Part shown: piece by piece, positions 31,721 to 40,962 of the stretch | Layout: each line of letters opens with the position of its first letter | How positions within the stretch are numbered: the first letter of the stretch is position 1 | NCBI RefSeq assembly: GCF_003515775.1 | Contig: NZ_QWEI01000001.1 | Span: 910,106 to 974,105, forward strand | Reading direction: 5' to 3' | Length of the DNA: 64,000 bases | From: Ureibacillus yapensis | GTDB taxonomy: Bacteria > Bacillota > Bacilli > Bacillales_A > Planococcaceae | Made by a program: the position numbers and the translations under genes | The notes under the pieces: generated by a model | What the model was told of the DNA's origin: nothing | What the model saw: the letters and a program-made list of their open reading frames with translations, nothing else | The model's database searches: none

Positions 31721-33718
31721 TTATTTTGTGAGCAGCTCAAGATACTGAATAACCGGTTCAATTAATTGGTTTGCGTTCTTCCCGACTTTTTGGTGGTCTT
31801 CTACAACAGAAGCGGCCAAATAACCGGAATCTTTCGCATCAAAAACAAATGTTAAACTGTTTTCAGCCCCTCGTTCCCCTTGTGATTGCTTTAATTCCGC
31901 AGTTCCGGTTTTCGCACCAATGTCGCCGACCCCGTTTAATACGTGGGCCGTCCCTTCATTTGCCGTGACAACATCCACAAGCATCGGTTTTATCGCATCG
32001 ATTGTTTCTTTGGAAAATATTTCTTTTACTTTCACAGCTTTGTCTGCAACAAGGTTCGGATAAGCCAGTACCCCCTCATTTGCAAAAATGGAATAGAAGC
32101 TTACCATTTGAATGGGTGACAGAAGCAGCTGACCTTGCCCATAAGCCGTATCCGCCAAAAGAATTTCCGAACCAAATTGATCTTCGTTGGAAATTTGGGC
32201 CGGCTTCATGCTTAACGGCAGATCAAAAGATTCGCCGAAAGGCAGCTTGTTCAATCCTGCGCGGAATGTTTCTTCCCCCATCTCCAATGCTTCCTGGGCA
32301 AAGTAAATATTATCGGATGTAATCAATGCTTTTCTTAAATCTACATTTGCCGTGTCTGTTACACGCGAAATTTTATAGTTGCCCCAGGATTGATCTTTTT
32401 GCCATTGCAAGCCGCTGATTTTATGGGTTTCTTCCACCGTGGTTGCACCCGACTCCAATCCAATGGCCGCGGTAATCGGTTTAAATGTTGAACCGGGTGC
32501 ATACCGGTTCGTAAATCGATTCATAAATGGCTTGTCTTCATTATTGTTGTACTCATCGTATTGGGATTGCGAAATACCCACTACAAACTGGTTGGGGTTG
32601 TAGGATGGTTTACTGACGAGTGCCAATAAATTCCCTGTTTTCGGTTCCACTGCAACGGTTGCACCTGCAGCATTTTCCAGGGCATCAAAAGCAGTTTGCT
32701 GCAAGTTCGCATCAATAGTCACCTTTATGGTTTGTCCATCTTGCTTTTCAACCTTCTGAATGGTCGCCCGTTTATCGCCATTGGCCGTTTCAATGTAAAT
32801 TTCCCCGCCGTTTTGGCCCCGCAGTTCCTTCTCGAATGCCATTTCAAGCCCGGACCGGCCGATTACATCCCCAACTTGCAAGGTAGGGTCTTTTTCAATA
32901 TCCTCAGCTGTCACTTCCCCTACATATCCTGTTAAATGGGCTGCCGCTTCACGCAGAGGATACGCCCGGATTGCAACCTGCTGGTACTGAACTGCATAAA
33001 TCCTCGGCGTTTCTGAACCATAAGGCAATGTTTTCAAGGGAACAAAGTATTCATCCTGTACCCAGCTTTGCGAGAGTTGGCTTTCGATAAATTCAGCCGT
33101 AATCCCTAATTGTTTGGCGATATGTGCAATTTTTGCTGCTCTTGCTTCCCCTTGTCCCAGATCTTTCGGAACAACTCCTGCTTGGTAGGTGGTTGTATTA
33201 AATGCCAGTTCCGAACCATGGCGATCGATAATTTCTCCTCGATTGGCTTCATCAATGGTATAACGGATTTTATCGTCAGGAAGCATTTCGGGAAAAATCA
33301 ATTCGGGCGTCCAATTTACCTTAAACTCTTCTTCACTTTCAATAAGCTCTGTTTGATAAGGAATGTCTGACAGGGTCCCCAAGACGGTATCAAATGTCGC
33401 TGTATATTCGAGTATGTTTTCTTCTGTAATTTCATACTCGACTTCCATGTTTGAGACGCCAATTCCGCCATAAACCACTTTGTACTTCTCTGCGAGAGAG
33501 TCCTCGGTATACCCAGCCTCTTCAAGAGAATCCGTTGTTGCAAGCTTAGGAAGCTGATCAAATTTCTGTTCCTTCAATGCCTTGACCCATTCGGCCGCGA
33601 CTGTCTCTTTTCTATCTTGCATCTTTGCTGCATGGTATTGTTGATAACCGAAACCAGCTCCTGCAGCAAGCAATATTACAAGGATGATCCCAACAGGCAA
33701 TATCCATTTTTTCTTCAT
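31721..33718 (-). CDS. pbpC: Class B penicillin-binding protein 3 (PbpC/MecA type)
   Basis: This 665-residue membrane-anchored transpeptidase has an N-terminal segment (WILPVGIILVILLAAGAGFG), a MecA-type N-terminal domain (residues 30-145) and a dimerisation domain with IIDRHGSELAFN. The transpeptidase domain carries the three motifs: SxxK in YAPGSTFKPITA, SxN in LITSDNIYFAQ, and KTG in IGAKTGTAEL. The architecture and length match B. subtilis PbpC (PBP3, 668) and staphylococcal PBP2a. It cross-links peptidoglycan, and such PBPs often have low beta-lactam affinity. GGGAGGTTTAT precedes the ATG. It is monocistronic. Confidence 0.92.
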   Translation of the reverse strand: MKKKWILPVGIILVILLAAGAGFGYQQYHAAKMQDRKETVAAEWVKALKEQKFDQLPKLATTDSLEEAGYTEDSLAEKYKVVYGGIGVSNMEVEYEITEENILEYTATFDTVLGTLSDIPYQTELIESEEEFKVNWTPELIFPEMLPDDKIRYTIDEANRGEIIDRHGSELAFNTTTYQAGVVPKDLGQGEARAAKIAHIAKQLGITAEFIESQLSQSWVQDEYFVPLKTLPYGSETPRIYAVQYQQVAIRAYPLREAAAHLTGYVGEVTAEDIEKDPTLQVGDVIGRSGLEMAFEKELRGQNGGEIYIETANGDKRATIQKVEKQDGQTIKVTIDANLQQTAFDALENAAGATVAVEPKTGNLLALVSKPSYNPNQFVVGISQSQYDEYNNNEDKPFMNRFTNRYAPGSTFKPITAAIGLESGATTVEETHKISGLQWQKDQSWGNYKISRVTDTANVDLRKALITSDNIYFAQEALEMGEETFRAGLNKLPFGESFDLPLSMKPAQISNEDQFGSEILLADTAYGQGQLLLSPIQMVSFYSIFANEGVLAYPNLVADKAVKVKEIFSKETIDAIKPMLVDVVTANEGTAHVLNGVGDIGAKTGTAELKQSQGERGAENSLTFVFDAKDSGYLAASVVEDHQKVGKNANQLIEPVIQYLELLTK

Positions 33719-33792
33719 ATAAACCTCCCTATATATAGCTCCATTTAGTATATATTACCAGAAAAGACAGTTCGAAGGGGGTCAATAAAAAA

Positions 33793-33824
33793 TACAGACA
33801 AGTCATGAACTGACCCTGTCTGCA
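33793..33824 (-). terminator. Terminator of the aminotransferase gene
   Basis: CAGACA/TGTCTG and inner GTCA/TGAC pair; on the minus strand TATTTTTTATTG follows. It lies 6 bases past the stop. Confidence 0.8.
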
Positions 33825-33829
33825 TTGTT

Positions 33830-35026
33830 TTACACTGTCTGCTTTTCATTTGAAAGTGCATACAGTATTTTCCCTAGTCGTTTAATTCCTTCTTCAATCA
33901 TTTCAGTTGAAGAATTGGTATAGTTCAAGCGAAGTGTGTTGACATTGGTTTTGTTCGTATAGAATGGGTCGCCTGGTACGAACGCCACTTTTTCTTCCAT
34001 CGCTTTATTGAAAAATTCAAGTGCCGACGTTCCCTCTTCCAACGTTACCCAGATAAACATTCCTCCATCCGGTTTTGTATAGTTCACAGTGGATGGGAAG
34101 TATTTTGCCATGGCATTTAACATGGTATTTGCCTGCGTTTGATACAAGTCGGCAATTTTTCCAATGTGCGTTTTCAGATCATTACTTGCTAAATAATCAT
34201 GGAGAATCATTTGCGAGAAAATATTTGTGTGAAGATCCATTGCTTGTTTAGCCGTATTGATGTGGCCCATTAATTCTTTATTCTTCGTCACAATATAGCC
34301 GATACGCATTCCCGGCGTCACAATTTTCGAGAAAGAACCAAGCAATACCGAATTTTCCAGTCGCCCTGCGCCAATGTAAGGCAATTTTTCACCGCTCCAG
34401 CGCAATTCGCCGTAAGGGTCATCTTCAATTAATGCCACATCATATTTCTTTAGCACTTCATAGATGGCTTCGCGTTTCTCTTGTGAATATGTAATGCCTG
34501 TTGGGTTGTGGAAATTTGGCACTGTATAAATGAATTTGATATGCTCATTCGTTGAAAGTGTTTCTTCGAGTTGTTCGGCATTCAATCCGTCTTCTTCCAG
34601 CGTTACCGGGTAAAAGACAGGTTCCGCTAATGTAAAGGCCTGGATTGCCCCTAAATAGCCCGGCTCCTCGATTACCACTCCTTCTCCTTTGTTGAGAAGC
34701 ACTTGCGAAATAAGCTCCAATGCTTGCTGCGATCCTGTTGTAATCAAAATATCCTCTGGTTCAAAGTCCAATCCAAAATCTGTTTTATATTTGTCCGCAA
34801 TATATTGTCTTAAAGGCAAGTATCCTTCAGTAGTTGAATATTGAAATAATTTTGCGCCATTTTCATCAATCGCATGATTAATGGATTGTTTCAGTTCATC
34901 AATTGGGAAAGAGATGGGGTTGGGTAAACCTCCAGCAAACGAAATCACATCAGGTGCATCCGTAACTTTTAAGATATTTCGTATAAATGATGATGGAGTG
35001 TTTAAAATTTTATCCGAGTACTTCAT
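33830..35026 (-). CDS. PLP-dependent aminotransferase, 2-aminoadipate (LysN/AAT) type
   Basis: This 398-residue fold-type I aminotransferase without an HTH domain has VISFAGGLPNPISFPID, YSTTEGYLPLRQYIAD and TGSQQALELISQVLLN. The segments FIYTVPNFHNPTGI, EDDPYGELRW and the PLP lysine in LGSFSKIVTPGMRIGYIV follow. This is the MocR-like catalytic domain found alone in LysN, Aro8-like and branched/aromatic aminotransferases. The specific amino acid cannot be read. AAAAGAGGGATTATT precedes the ATG. It is a single-gene unit. Confidence 0.85.
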   Translation of the reverse strand: MKYSDKILNTPSSFIRNILKVTDAPDVISFAGGLPNPISFPIDELKQSINHAIDENGAKLFQYSTTEGYLPLRQYIADKYKTDFGLDFEPEDILITTGSQQALELISQVLLNKGEGVVIEEPGYLGAIQAFTLAEPVFYPVTLEEDGLNAEQLEETLSTNEHIKFIYTVPNFHNPTGITYSQEKREAIYEVLKKYDVALIEDDPYGELRWSGEKLPYIGAGRLENSVLLGSFSKIVTPGMRIGYIVTKNKELMGHINTAKQAMDLHTNIFSQMILHDYLASNDLKTHIGKIADLYQTQANTMLNAMAKYFPSTVNYTKPDGGMFIWVTLEEGTSALEFFNKAMEEKVAFVPGDPFYTNKTNVNTLRLNYTNSSTEMIEEGIKRLGKILYALSNEKQTV

Positions 35027-35328
35027 AATAATCCCTCTTTTTCGAAAAATCGCTGAAAATCATTAAACCAATCACCCGCGGATTGGTGTTAAATTAAAAT
35101 CAGTGTTAAATGATTTTATCAGACAATTTAAAAAATTTCAAAATAAATTTTACTTAAACATGGAAAATCTCCCGTATTTCCGATGCGGAAATATAAAGTT
35201 TTGCTCGTATTCTTGAATTTAAGCCTACTCTTGATTGAAAAATGCTAATTTTTGACTTTAAGGGAATTTCCCATCGAAAGTGAGATATTTCCTCTACTTG
35301 GTTCCGACTGCACTTAATTAAAATGAAA

Positions 35329-35368
35329 AAAGGCATCTCCACCACAGTTGGGTTGGAAATGCCTTTAT
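35329..35368 (-). terminator. Terminator of the DUF1541 lipoprotein gene
   Basis: AAAGGCAT-CTCCA and TGGA-AATGCCTTT arms pair with small bulges and lie 23 bases past the stop codon. Confidence 0.75.
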
Positions 35369-35390
35369 TCTGAGCATATTTACTTCCGGA

Positions 35391-36047
35391 TTATTGCGTT
35401 ATCGCAGATTTTCCGTCGTTGTCGCTGTCATACTTCGATTCCGATTCGGGAACGAGCTCACTTTCTTTCAGCCACAAATAGTCTGTTATTGTTTCACCCA
35501 GTGAATTTGTGTAATCCACAACATAGACGGTTGTGTTTTCTACCGTATCAACGGCGCCTTCTGCTCCTAACATCCCTTCTAAACGGTTGGCGTTAATAAT
35601 TACTTCGGACCCCTGAGCTAATGTACCTTTATCCACCCCCGTCAATTCTTCCGCTACAAACCACTTATGGTTCTCTTCAAAAGGCTCTCCGTTTGTTGGC
35701 TGATACGAAACAGAGTACACGGTTGTGTCATACGCTGCTTTAACGGTTGCAACCGCCCCTTCCATTCCTTCCCTGTGGCTCGCATTCACCACTGCTGTAC
35801 TGCCGACTGGATATTTGGGATTTTCGGATTCTTTCAATCCTTCTGGAATGGGGCTTGTCGGGATATTCCCCTGATCTTCCAGCCGTTCCACTTCTTCTTC
35901 GCTCACTTGCTTATCTTCGCTTCCTAAATTGTTTGTTACATCAGCAGCCGGGTCCACGTCTTTCTTATTATCATCTCCCCAGCCGCACGCCGATAAAAGC
36001 AAGACAAACAGCAATGTCATGGTTACTAACAATAATTTATAATCCAT
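35391..36047 (-). CDS. YdhK-like lipoprotein with two DUF1541 repeats
   Basis: This 218-residue protein has a lipoprotein signal peptide (LLVTMTLLFVLLLSACGWG, lipobox Cys21) and an acidic linker. Two similar domains of about 55 residues follow: KYPVGSTAVVNASHREGMEG with TTVYSVSYQPTNGEPFEENH, and LAQGSEVIINANRLEGMLGA with TTVYVVDYTNSLGETITDY. This is the DUF1541 pair found in B. subtilis YdhK, a lipoprotein induced by copper or envelope conditions in some Bacilli. Metal-related roles are unproven. AGGAGGATTTTATA precedes the ATG. Confidence 0.85.
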   Translation of the reverse strand: MDYKLLLVTMTLLFVLLLSACGWGDDNKKDVDPAADVTNNLGSEDKQVSEEEVERLEDQGNIPTSPIPEGLKESENPKYPVGSTAVVNASHREGMEGAVATVKAAYDTTVYSVSYQPTNGEPFEENHKWFVAEELTGVDKGTLAQGSEVIINANRLEGMLGAEGAVDTVENTTVYVVDYTNSLGETITDYLWLKESELVPESESKYDSDNDGKSAITQ

Positions 36048-36227
36048 TATAAAATCCTCCTATATTTTCTCAATTTACCTAGTTCAAGGATTGAACATTC
36101 ACAGCGTTTCTATTCATAAATTTGGCAGGACTTTAAAATGTATGGCACTTTAGGTATGGCGGCTCCCATTAACCTTTTGGCATTTCCGCCCATATATTAG
36201 TTTTAGGTTTTTGATAAGGAGGGTAAT

Positions 36228-36698
36228 ATGGCACACTTCGATCCGCAAAAATTAACCATTCGATTTATTTCCCCTGCCAATCCAAACGAGCCTATTCAGG
36301 GAAGAAAATACACCCTTACGCATTCAGATCAAACAGGGCAATTATTTTTGGATATTGGACCGAATTATAATTACGAAGCGATCAATCCGCAAATGCGAGA
36401 TGAGGTTATAGCCGAATGGCAAAAGAATGAGTCCTATCGTTTAATTGGGAAGGTTTATGTAGATGGCAATGAGAATTCGGTGGATGCGGCCGGCAAGCGT
36501 TACGAAATTTTCAAGAGGGAATTAGGAACCGCCTTGCAAGCGATCCTGTTTGGAGACCGTTCATTTTTTTCAAATTATCCTGAACTTTTGGATGCGCCTA
36601 TCTTGATTTATTTTGAATCAAGATTTCCCAACTTCAATCAGTTATTTTATTATGGCACACCAAAACAATATCTTAGCCAACTGCAACTGGGAGTTTAA
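36228..36698 (+). CDS. Staygreen-family protein
   Basis: This 156-residue protein resembles the staygreen (SGR) domain: the N-terminal FDPQKLTIRFISPANPNEP, RKYTLTHSDQTGQLFLDIG and YNYEAINPQMRDEVIAEW are characteristic. Plant SGR removes magnesium from chlorophyll a; bacterial homologues occur in non-photosynthetic Bacilli and some have shown dechelatase activity in vitro. The natural substrate here is unknown. GGAGGGTAAT precedes the ATG. The gene is monocistronic, with its own terminator. Confidence 0.8.
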   Translation: MAHFDPQKLTIRFISPANPNEPIQGRKYTLTHSDQTGQLFLDIGPNYNYEAINPQMRDEVIAEWQKNESYRLIGKVYVDGNENSVDAAGKRYEIFKRELGTALQAILFGDRSFFSNYPELLDAPILIYFESRFPNFNQLFYYGTPKQYLSQLQLGV

Positions 36699-36730
36699 AT
36701 TTCCAGGTTGGTCCTTTTTGGGCGAAAAAA

Positions 36731-36762
36731 AAGCGCCTTTTCAAGCTTGCAAAAGGCGCTTC
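36731..36762. terminator. Terminator between staygreen and DUF1292 genes
   Basis: AAGCGCCTTTT and AAAAGGCGCTT pair perfectly around CAAGCTTGC, itself a short palindrome. It is flanked by A- and T-rich tails and serves two convergent genes. Confidence 0.9.
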
Positions 36763-36773
36763 TGTTAAGATTT

Positions 36774-37040
36774 TTACTCTTCGTCCAAGATTTCATCGAA
36801 GGCAGCGGAGACTTTTTCAAATTCTTCGTCACTTTCAACTGCGTTAAAATCGCCTTCTTCATCCACACTTAAAAAGAAGACATCAATATCTTCTTCCGTT
36901 TCTTCTTGTATGTCCTCGACAAAACCAACGGCTACGTATTCCGTTCCTTCGATATTAACCGAAGCAAGAATTTCTACTTCCAATTCTTCATCATTTTCAT
37001 CCGTGATTGTGAAGATTTCGCCAACTTCTATTTTTTCCAT
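36774..37040 (-). CDS. Small acidic DUF1292 protein
   Basis: This 88-residue protein has the DUF1292 pattern: IFTITDENDEELEVEILASV, then EGTEYVAVGFVE and IDVFFLSVDEEGDFNAVES. It is very acidic and has no membrane segment. Relatives (YrzB group) occur in most Bacilli, usually beside ruvX; here it stands near selO instead. Function unknown. TGGAGGAGAATAGTT precedes the ATG. Confidence 0.82.
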   Translation of the reverse strand: MEKIEVGEIFTITDENDEELEVEILASVNIEGTEYVAVGFVEDIQEETEEDIDVFFLSVDEEGDFNAVESDEEFEKVSAAFDEILDEE

Positions 37041-37085
37041 AACTATTCTCCTCCATTCGATTATTGGTGCGTGGCCAGAAATTCC

Positions 37086-38540
37086 TTATGTCCCGCAAAA
37101 TGTGCGATAAGGTACATTTGATGGCCCCGGCAGCTTGCAATATTCTTCTTGCTCGGAAGAATATTCATAAGGATTTTGGAGTACCTTTAATAGGTTCTCA
37201 ACAAGGCTGTAATCGCCATGTTTCTCGGCTGCTTTTAATGCTTCCTCCACTCGATGATTGCGTGGAATGACGGAAGGATTGCTTTTTTTCATTAAATCTG
37301 TAGATTCTTCAACAGATTGTGATTGCCGTTCACGTCTGGCCTGCCACTTTTCAAGCCACTGATTAAATTCCCCTTTTCCATAAAGCGGAGACTCTTCCAG
37401 CTTGTTGATTGTAAGCGAACGGAAAGTATTTGTATAGTCCGCGCGATTGTTTTTCATAAGCTCAAGAAGCTCTTCAGCTAATTCCTGGTCTTCATCTTCT
37501 TCATTGAATAATCCCAGCTTCTCTCTCATTCCCGAGAGCCAATGATCCTCAAAGATGCCCATATAATGTGAAATTTCGCCTTGTGCCAGTTCAATTGCTT
37601 TTTCTTCATCCTCGTCCAATAAAGGAATCAACGACTCTGCAAAGCGGGCCAAGTTCCACAAGCCAATTTTGGGTTGATTGCCATAAGCATAGCGCCCATG
37701 TGTATCAATTGAACTGAAAACCGTGTCTGGATGATACGTATCCATAAAAGCACATGGTCCATAGTCGATCGTTTCTCCGCTGATAGCCATATTATCGGTA
37801 TTCATCACTCCGTGGATAAAACCGACCAACTGCCATTTCGCTATCAACTCTGCTTGTTTATGGACAACTTCCTGGAGCAAACGCAGGTGTTGATGGTCGC
37901 TGGGCGGGATATGGGAGAAATGACGAACCAATGTATAGCTCGCCAATGTTTGCAAGTCCTCATAGGAGCCCCATCCCGCAGTATATTGGAATGTACCCAC
38001 TCGAATATGGCTTGATGCTACGCGTGTTAAGATTGCACCCGGAAGCGGCGTTTCACGCATAACCTCTTCCCCCGTGGATACAACGGCAAGGCTGCGCGTT
38101 GTTGGAATGCCCAGGCCATGCATTGCTTCGCTGATGATAAATTCCCTGAGCATCGGGCCAAGAGCGGCACGCCCGTCACCTCCGCGTGAAAATGGCGTTC
38201 GTCCCGAACCTTTTAATTGAATATCAAAGCGTTCTTTTTTCGGGGTCATTTGCTCCCCGTATAAAATGGCACGCCCATCGCCAAGCATTGTAAAGTGCCC
38301 AAATTGATGGCCCGCATATGCTTGCGCCATTGGGAAGGATCCTTCGGGCGCTTTATTTCCGGCCAGGATTTGCACGCCCTCTTCGCTCTGAAGCTCCTGT
38401 GGATTTAAGCCCAGTTCTTCTGCAAGTTTCCCGTTGAACATCACGATTTTTGGGTTTCTTACAGGATTCAGGCCGACACTTGCATAAAAAGTATCTGAAA
38501 GTCTGGCATAGCTATTATCAAAATTCCATCCTATTCCCAT
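37086..38540 (-). CDS. selO: SelO/YdiU-family protein adenylyltransferase
   Basis: This 484-residue protein belongs to the SelO pseudokinase family, which transfers AMP to Ser, Thr or Tyr of proteins. Visible are [59 protein letters not shown] and the catalytic stretch [19 protein letters not shown]. The length is normal for the short Gram-positive form. It ends with [15 protein letters not shown], and the usual C-terminal redox cysteine is present at the third residue from the end. AGAGGATTGT precedes the ATG. It is probably monocistronic. Confidence 0.92.
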   Translation of the reverse strand: MGIGWNFDNSYARLSDTFYASVGLNPVRNPKIVMFNGKLAEELGLNPQELQSEEGVQILAGNKAPEGSFPMAQAYAGHQFGHFTMLGDGRAILYGEQMTPKKERFDIQLKGSGRTPFSRGGDGRAALGPMLREFIISEAMHGLGIPTTRSLAVVSTGEEVMRETPLPGAILTRVASSHIRVGTFQYTAGWGSYEDLQTLASYTLVRHFSHIPPSDHQHLRLLQEVVHKQAELIAKWQLVGFIHGVMNTDNMAISGETIDYGPCAFMDTYHPDTVFSSIDTHGRYAYGNQPKIGLWNLARFAESLIPLLDEDEEKAIELAQGEISHYMGIFEDHWLSGMREKLGLFNEEDEDQELAEELLELMKNNRADYTNTFRSLTINKLEESPLYGKGEFNQWLEKWQARRERQSQSVEESTDLMKKSNPSVIPRNHRVEEALKAAEKHGDYSLVENLLKVLQNPYEYSSEQEEYCKLPGPSNVPYRTFCGT

Positions 38541-38870
38541 ACAATCCTCTTCTCTTTTTTATGATCTTATTTTTTGTCATTCCAGTTGAATTATACTCCT
38601 TTTAAGTTCATACAATTATAGGCAGTTGAATTAATTGTGTTCAGAATCCATCATACCTTATCCTGCTAAAACAGTCTTCCATGTTTCCCATTAAAACCTG
38701 TCTACTTTTTAGATATGCCCCGTAAAAAAGCACTTAAACCTGCTCCATCAACCGCCCCATTTTGCTAGGGGGAAATTTACAATAACAAATCAATTTCTTT
38801 ACGTTTTTTCATCATTTTTATGATAAGATATTTTTCTGTGTGAAGTTATAGAAAGAAGGATTAAGCAATA
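38541..38870. other. Divergent intergenic region selO/MATE, no gene seen
   Basis: About 330 bases separate two divergent start codons, so the region must hold both promoters. It is AT-rich toward the MATE gene (TATGAT at 38819 is a possible -10). I see no ORF with a binding site, and no clear hairpin or operator. Confidence 0.4.
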
Positions 38871-40268
38871 ATGAGTGAGACTCTAAAAAAACCTGCGGAA
38901 AAGCTAAGTTTGTTCCATTTAACTTGGCCTATTTTCCTCGAAGTATTCTTATTTATGTTAATGGGGCTTGCCGATACTTTTATGTTAAGTGCCGTATCGG
39001 ATGATGCCGTTTCGGGTGTGGGCACTGCCAACCAATATATACACATAGCCATCCTGATTCTGGAAGTAGTCGGAAACGGGGCTGCCATTGTGGTTTCCCA
39101 ATATCTTGGATCGCGCCGATATATTGAAGCCGCACGAATTTCCGCTTTAGCGGTTACGCTTAACCTTTGTGTCGGTGTCATTATGTCCATTGGCTTTGTT
39201 TTATTCTCTAATCGATTAATGGTGATCATGAACCTGCAGGGCGAGGTGCTTCAGCATGCACAAAGCTACTTACTGATTGTAGGAGGCGGTATTTTCCTTC
39301 AGGCTGTCATTAATTCATTGGCTGCGGTCATTCGTGTACATGGATGGACAAAGCAAACGATGCTGGTCTCACTTGGCATGAACGTCATCCATGTGATTGG
39401 CAACTATCTTTTAATTTTCGGCCATTTTGGCGCACCTGAACTTGGTGTGCAAGGTGCAGCGATTTCTTCTGTTGCCAGTCGATTGATTGCCGTATTTGTC
39501 TTCTTCTGGCTGTTGTATCAAGCTCTGGAAGTAAAAATAGAATGGCGGCAGTATTTCACCTTTTCAAAGGAATACGTTCAGAAGATCCTGTCGATTGGAT
39601 TACCTAGCGCCTTCGAGCAAATCATGTATCAAGCTTGCCAAATCGTCTTTTTATATTATGTCACTTATCTTGGTACAGAAGCCTTGGCAGCAAGGCAATA
39701 TGCCATGAATATTTCGATGTTTACCTATCTTTTCGCTATTGCGATTGGAATGGGGACTTCCATTATCGTCGGTCGCCTTGTTGGCTCAGGCGACAAAGAT
39801 GCTGCCTATAAACAACTATGGGCCAGTGTTAAAAGCGCGCTATCATTCACCATTGCCCTTGCTGCGCTTGTCATGATTTTCCGCGAATCGTTAATGGAAC
39901 TATTCACGGCAAATCCGGAGGTAATCATGGTTGGCGCATCTGTCCTGGCATTAAGTCTTTTACTTGAAACCGGGCGCACAATCAACATTACCATCATTAA
40001 TACGATGCGTGCTGCGGGAGATGCCCGATTCCCCGTAAAAATCGGTTTCTTGTCGATGATTTGCATGAGTCTGCCACTGGGCTATTTTTTGGTATTCGTA
40101 CTTGACCTAGGGTTGGTTGGTGTATGGCTGGCCATTGCGGCGGATGAATGGACCCGCGCCATCATTGTGTTATTCAGATGGAAAAGCCGGAGATGGGAAC
40201 GCTACGCATTGGTGTCGCCTGCTGAACCGGAGAAAATTAAATTGAAGGAAACTCCTGCTGTTTCTTAG
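38871..40268 (+). CDS. MATE-family efflux transporter
   Basis: This 465-residue protein has 12 membrane segments in two MatE halves (about residues 15-215 and 235-440). Typical segments are LTWPIFLEVFLFMLMGLADTF at the start, VSQYLGSRRYIEAARISALA, and the second-half SIGLPSAFEQIMYQACQIVF and GMGTSIIVGRLVGSGDKDAA. It exports drugs or metabolites using Na+ or H+. Substrate is not readable. AAAGAAGGATTAAGC precedes the ATG. A perfect terminator follows. Confidence 0.9.
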   Translation: MSETLKKPAEKLSLFHLTWPIFLEVFLFMLMGLADTFMLSAVSDDAVSGVGTANQYIHIAILILEVVGNGAAIVVSQYLGSRRYIEAARISALAVTLNLCVGVIMSIGFVLFSNRLMVIMNLQGEVLQHAQSYLLIVGGGIFLQAVINSLAAVIRVHGWTKQTMLVSLGMNVIHVIGNYLLIFGHFGAPELGVQGAAISSVASRLIAVFVFFWLLYQALEVKIEWRQYFTFSKEYVQKILSIGLPSAFEQIMYQACQIVFLYYVTYLGTEALAARQYAMNISMFTYLFAIAIGMGTSIIVGRLVGSGDKDAAYKQLWASVKSALSFTIALAALVMIFRESLMELFTANPEVIMVGASVLALSLLLETGRTINITIINTMRAAGDARFPVKIGFLSMICMSLPLGYFLVFVLDLGLVGVWLAIAADEWTRAIIVLFRWKSRRWERYALVSPAEPEKIKLKETPAVS

Positions 40269-40283
40269 GGGTTATGCAAAAGT

Positions 40284-40320
40284 TAAGACTCCCGGATTTT
40301 AAGTCCGGGAGTCTTATTTT
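40284..40320. terminator. Bidirectional terminator between MATE and flavin reductase genes
   Basis: TAAGACTCCCGGA and TCCGGGAGTCTTA pair perfectly and end in TTTT. It sits between convergent genes. Confidence 0.92.
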
Positions 40321-40873
40321 AATGCTTATCAACAGGTTCTTTCGACAATGTTCCACTTAGTTTGCAATATTCAACAAACACACGCGCCAATTCACGAAGA
40401 CGGTCTTTAATCTCTTCATCCGTGATATTGTTGTTTTCATCAAAATGCGATGCGTGTGAGTAAACATAGTTCGGCGTTACCAAGCAGCGGAAATAGTCCA
40501 AAATGGGTCTTAATTGATTTTCCACGACTAAATGATGTTGATATGTACCGCCATTCGCTACCATTGAAACCGGTTTGTAGCGCATCGCTTTGGGGTTGAG
40601 CATATCAAAGGCATTTTTCAGCACACCTGGAATCGACGCTTGGTAAATCGGCGATGCGATTATATAGCCGTCTGCTTCTTCAAACTTTTGAATCATCATT
40701 TTCATATCTTCATTTAACGGACTGCCATCCAAAATTTGATGCTTTAAATTTGAGAAGTATAATATTTCCAGTTCCAATTCATTATTATATTCTTTTATAT
40801 ATTGCTCCACTTGTCGCAATAGTGCACCTGTTTTAGCTCCAAATATGGTGCCATCCACGAGTAATATTTTCAT
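40319..40873 (-). CDS. NADPH-dependent FMN reductase family protein
   Basis: This 184-residue flavodoxin-fold protein has the FMN phosphate loop KILLVDGTIFGAKTGALL, the ASPIYQASIPGVLKNAFDML signature of SsuE/YwqN/azoreductase-like reductases, and VSMVANGGTYQHH. It reduces FMN or quinone-like substrates with NAD(P)H in the cytoplasm. The physiological acceptor is unknown. GGAGGATTGAAAG precedes the ATG. Single-gene unit. Confidence 0.85.
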   Translation of the reverse strand: MKILLVDGTIFGAKTGALLRQVEQYIKEYNNELELEILYFSNLKHQILDGSPLNEDMKMMIQKFEEADGYIIASPIYQASIPGVLKNAFDMLNPKAMRYKPVSMVANGGTYQHHLVVENQLRPILDYFRCLVTPNYVYSHASHFDENNNITDEEIKDRLRELARVFVEYCKLSGTLSKEPVDKH

Positions 40874-40962
40874 CTTTCAATCCTCCAAAATATTATTTCC
40901 CTACATTATTCTAACAGATACCCAAAAGCTATAGTAGAGAACCGTTTTGGAAGTCATTATTT

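Noticed and set aside
35154-35345. 63-residue minus-strand ORF upstream of a terminator
   Set aside because: No binding site, unusual composition, and it overlaps the terminator of the DUF1541 gene.
38705-38760. 17-codon ORF in the selO/MATE gap
   Set aside because: No ribosome binding site and no sign of conservation; open by chance.
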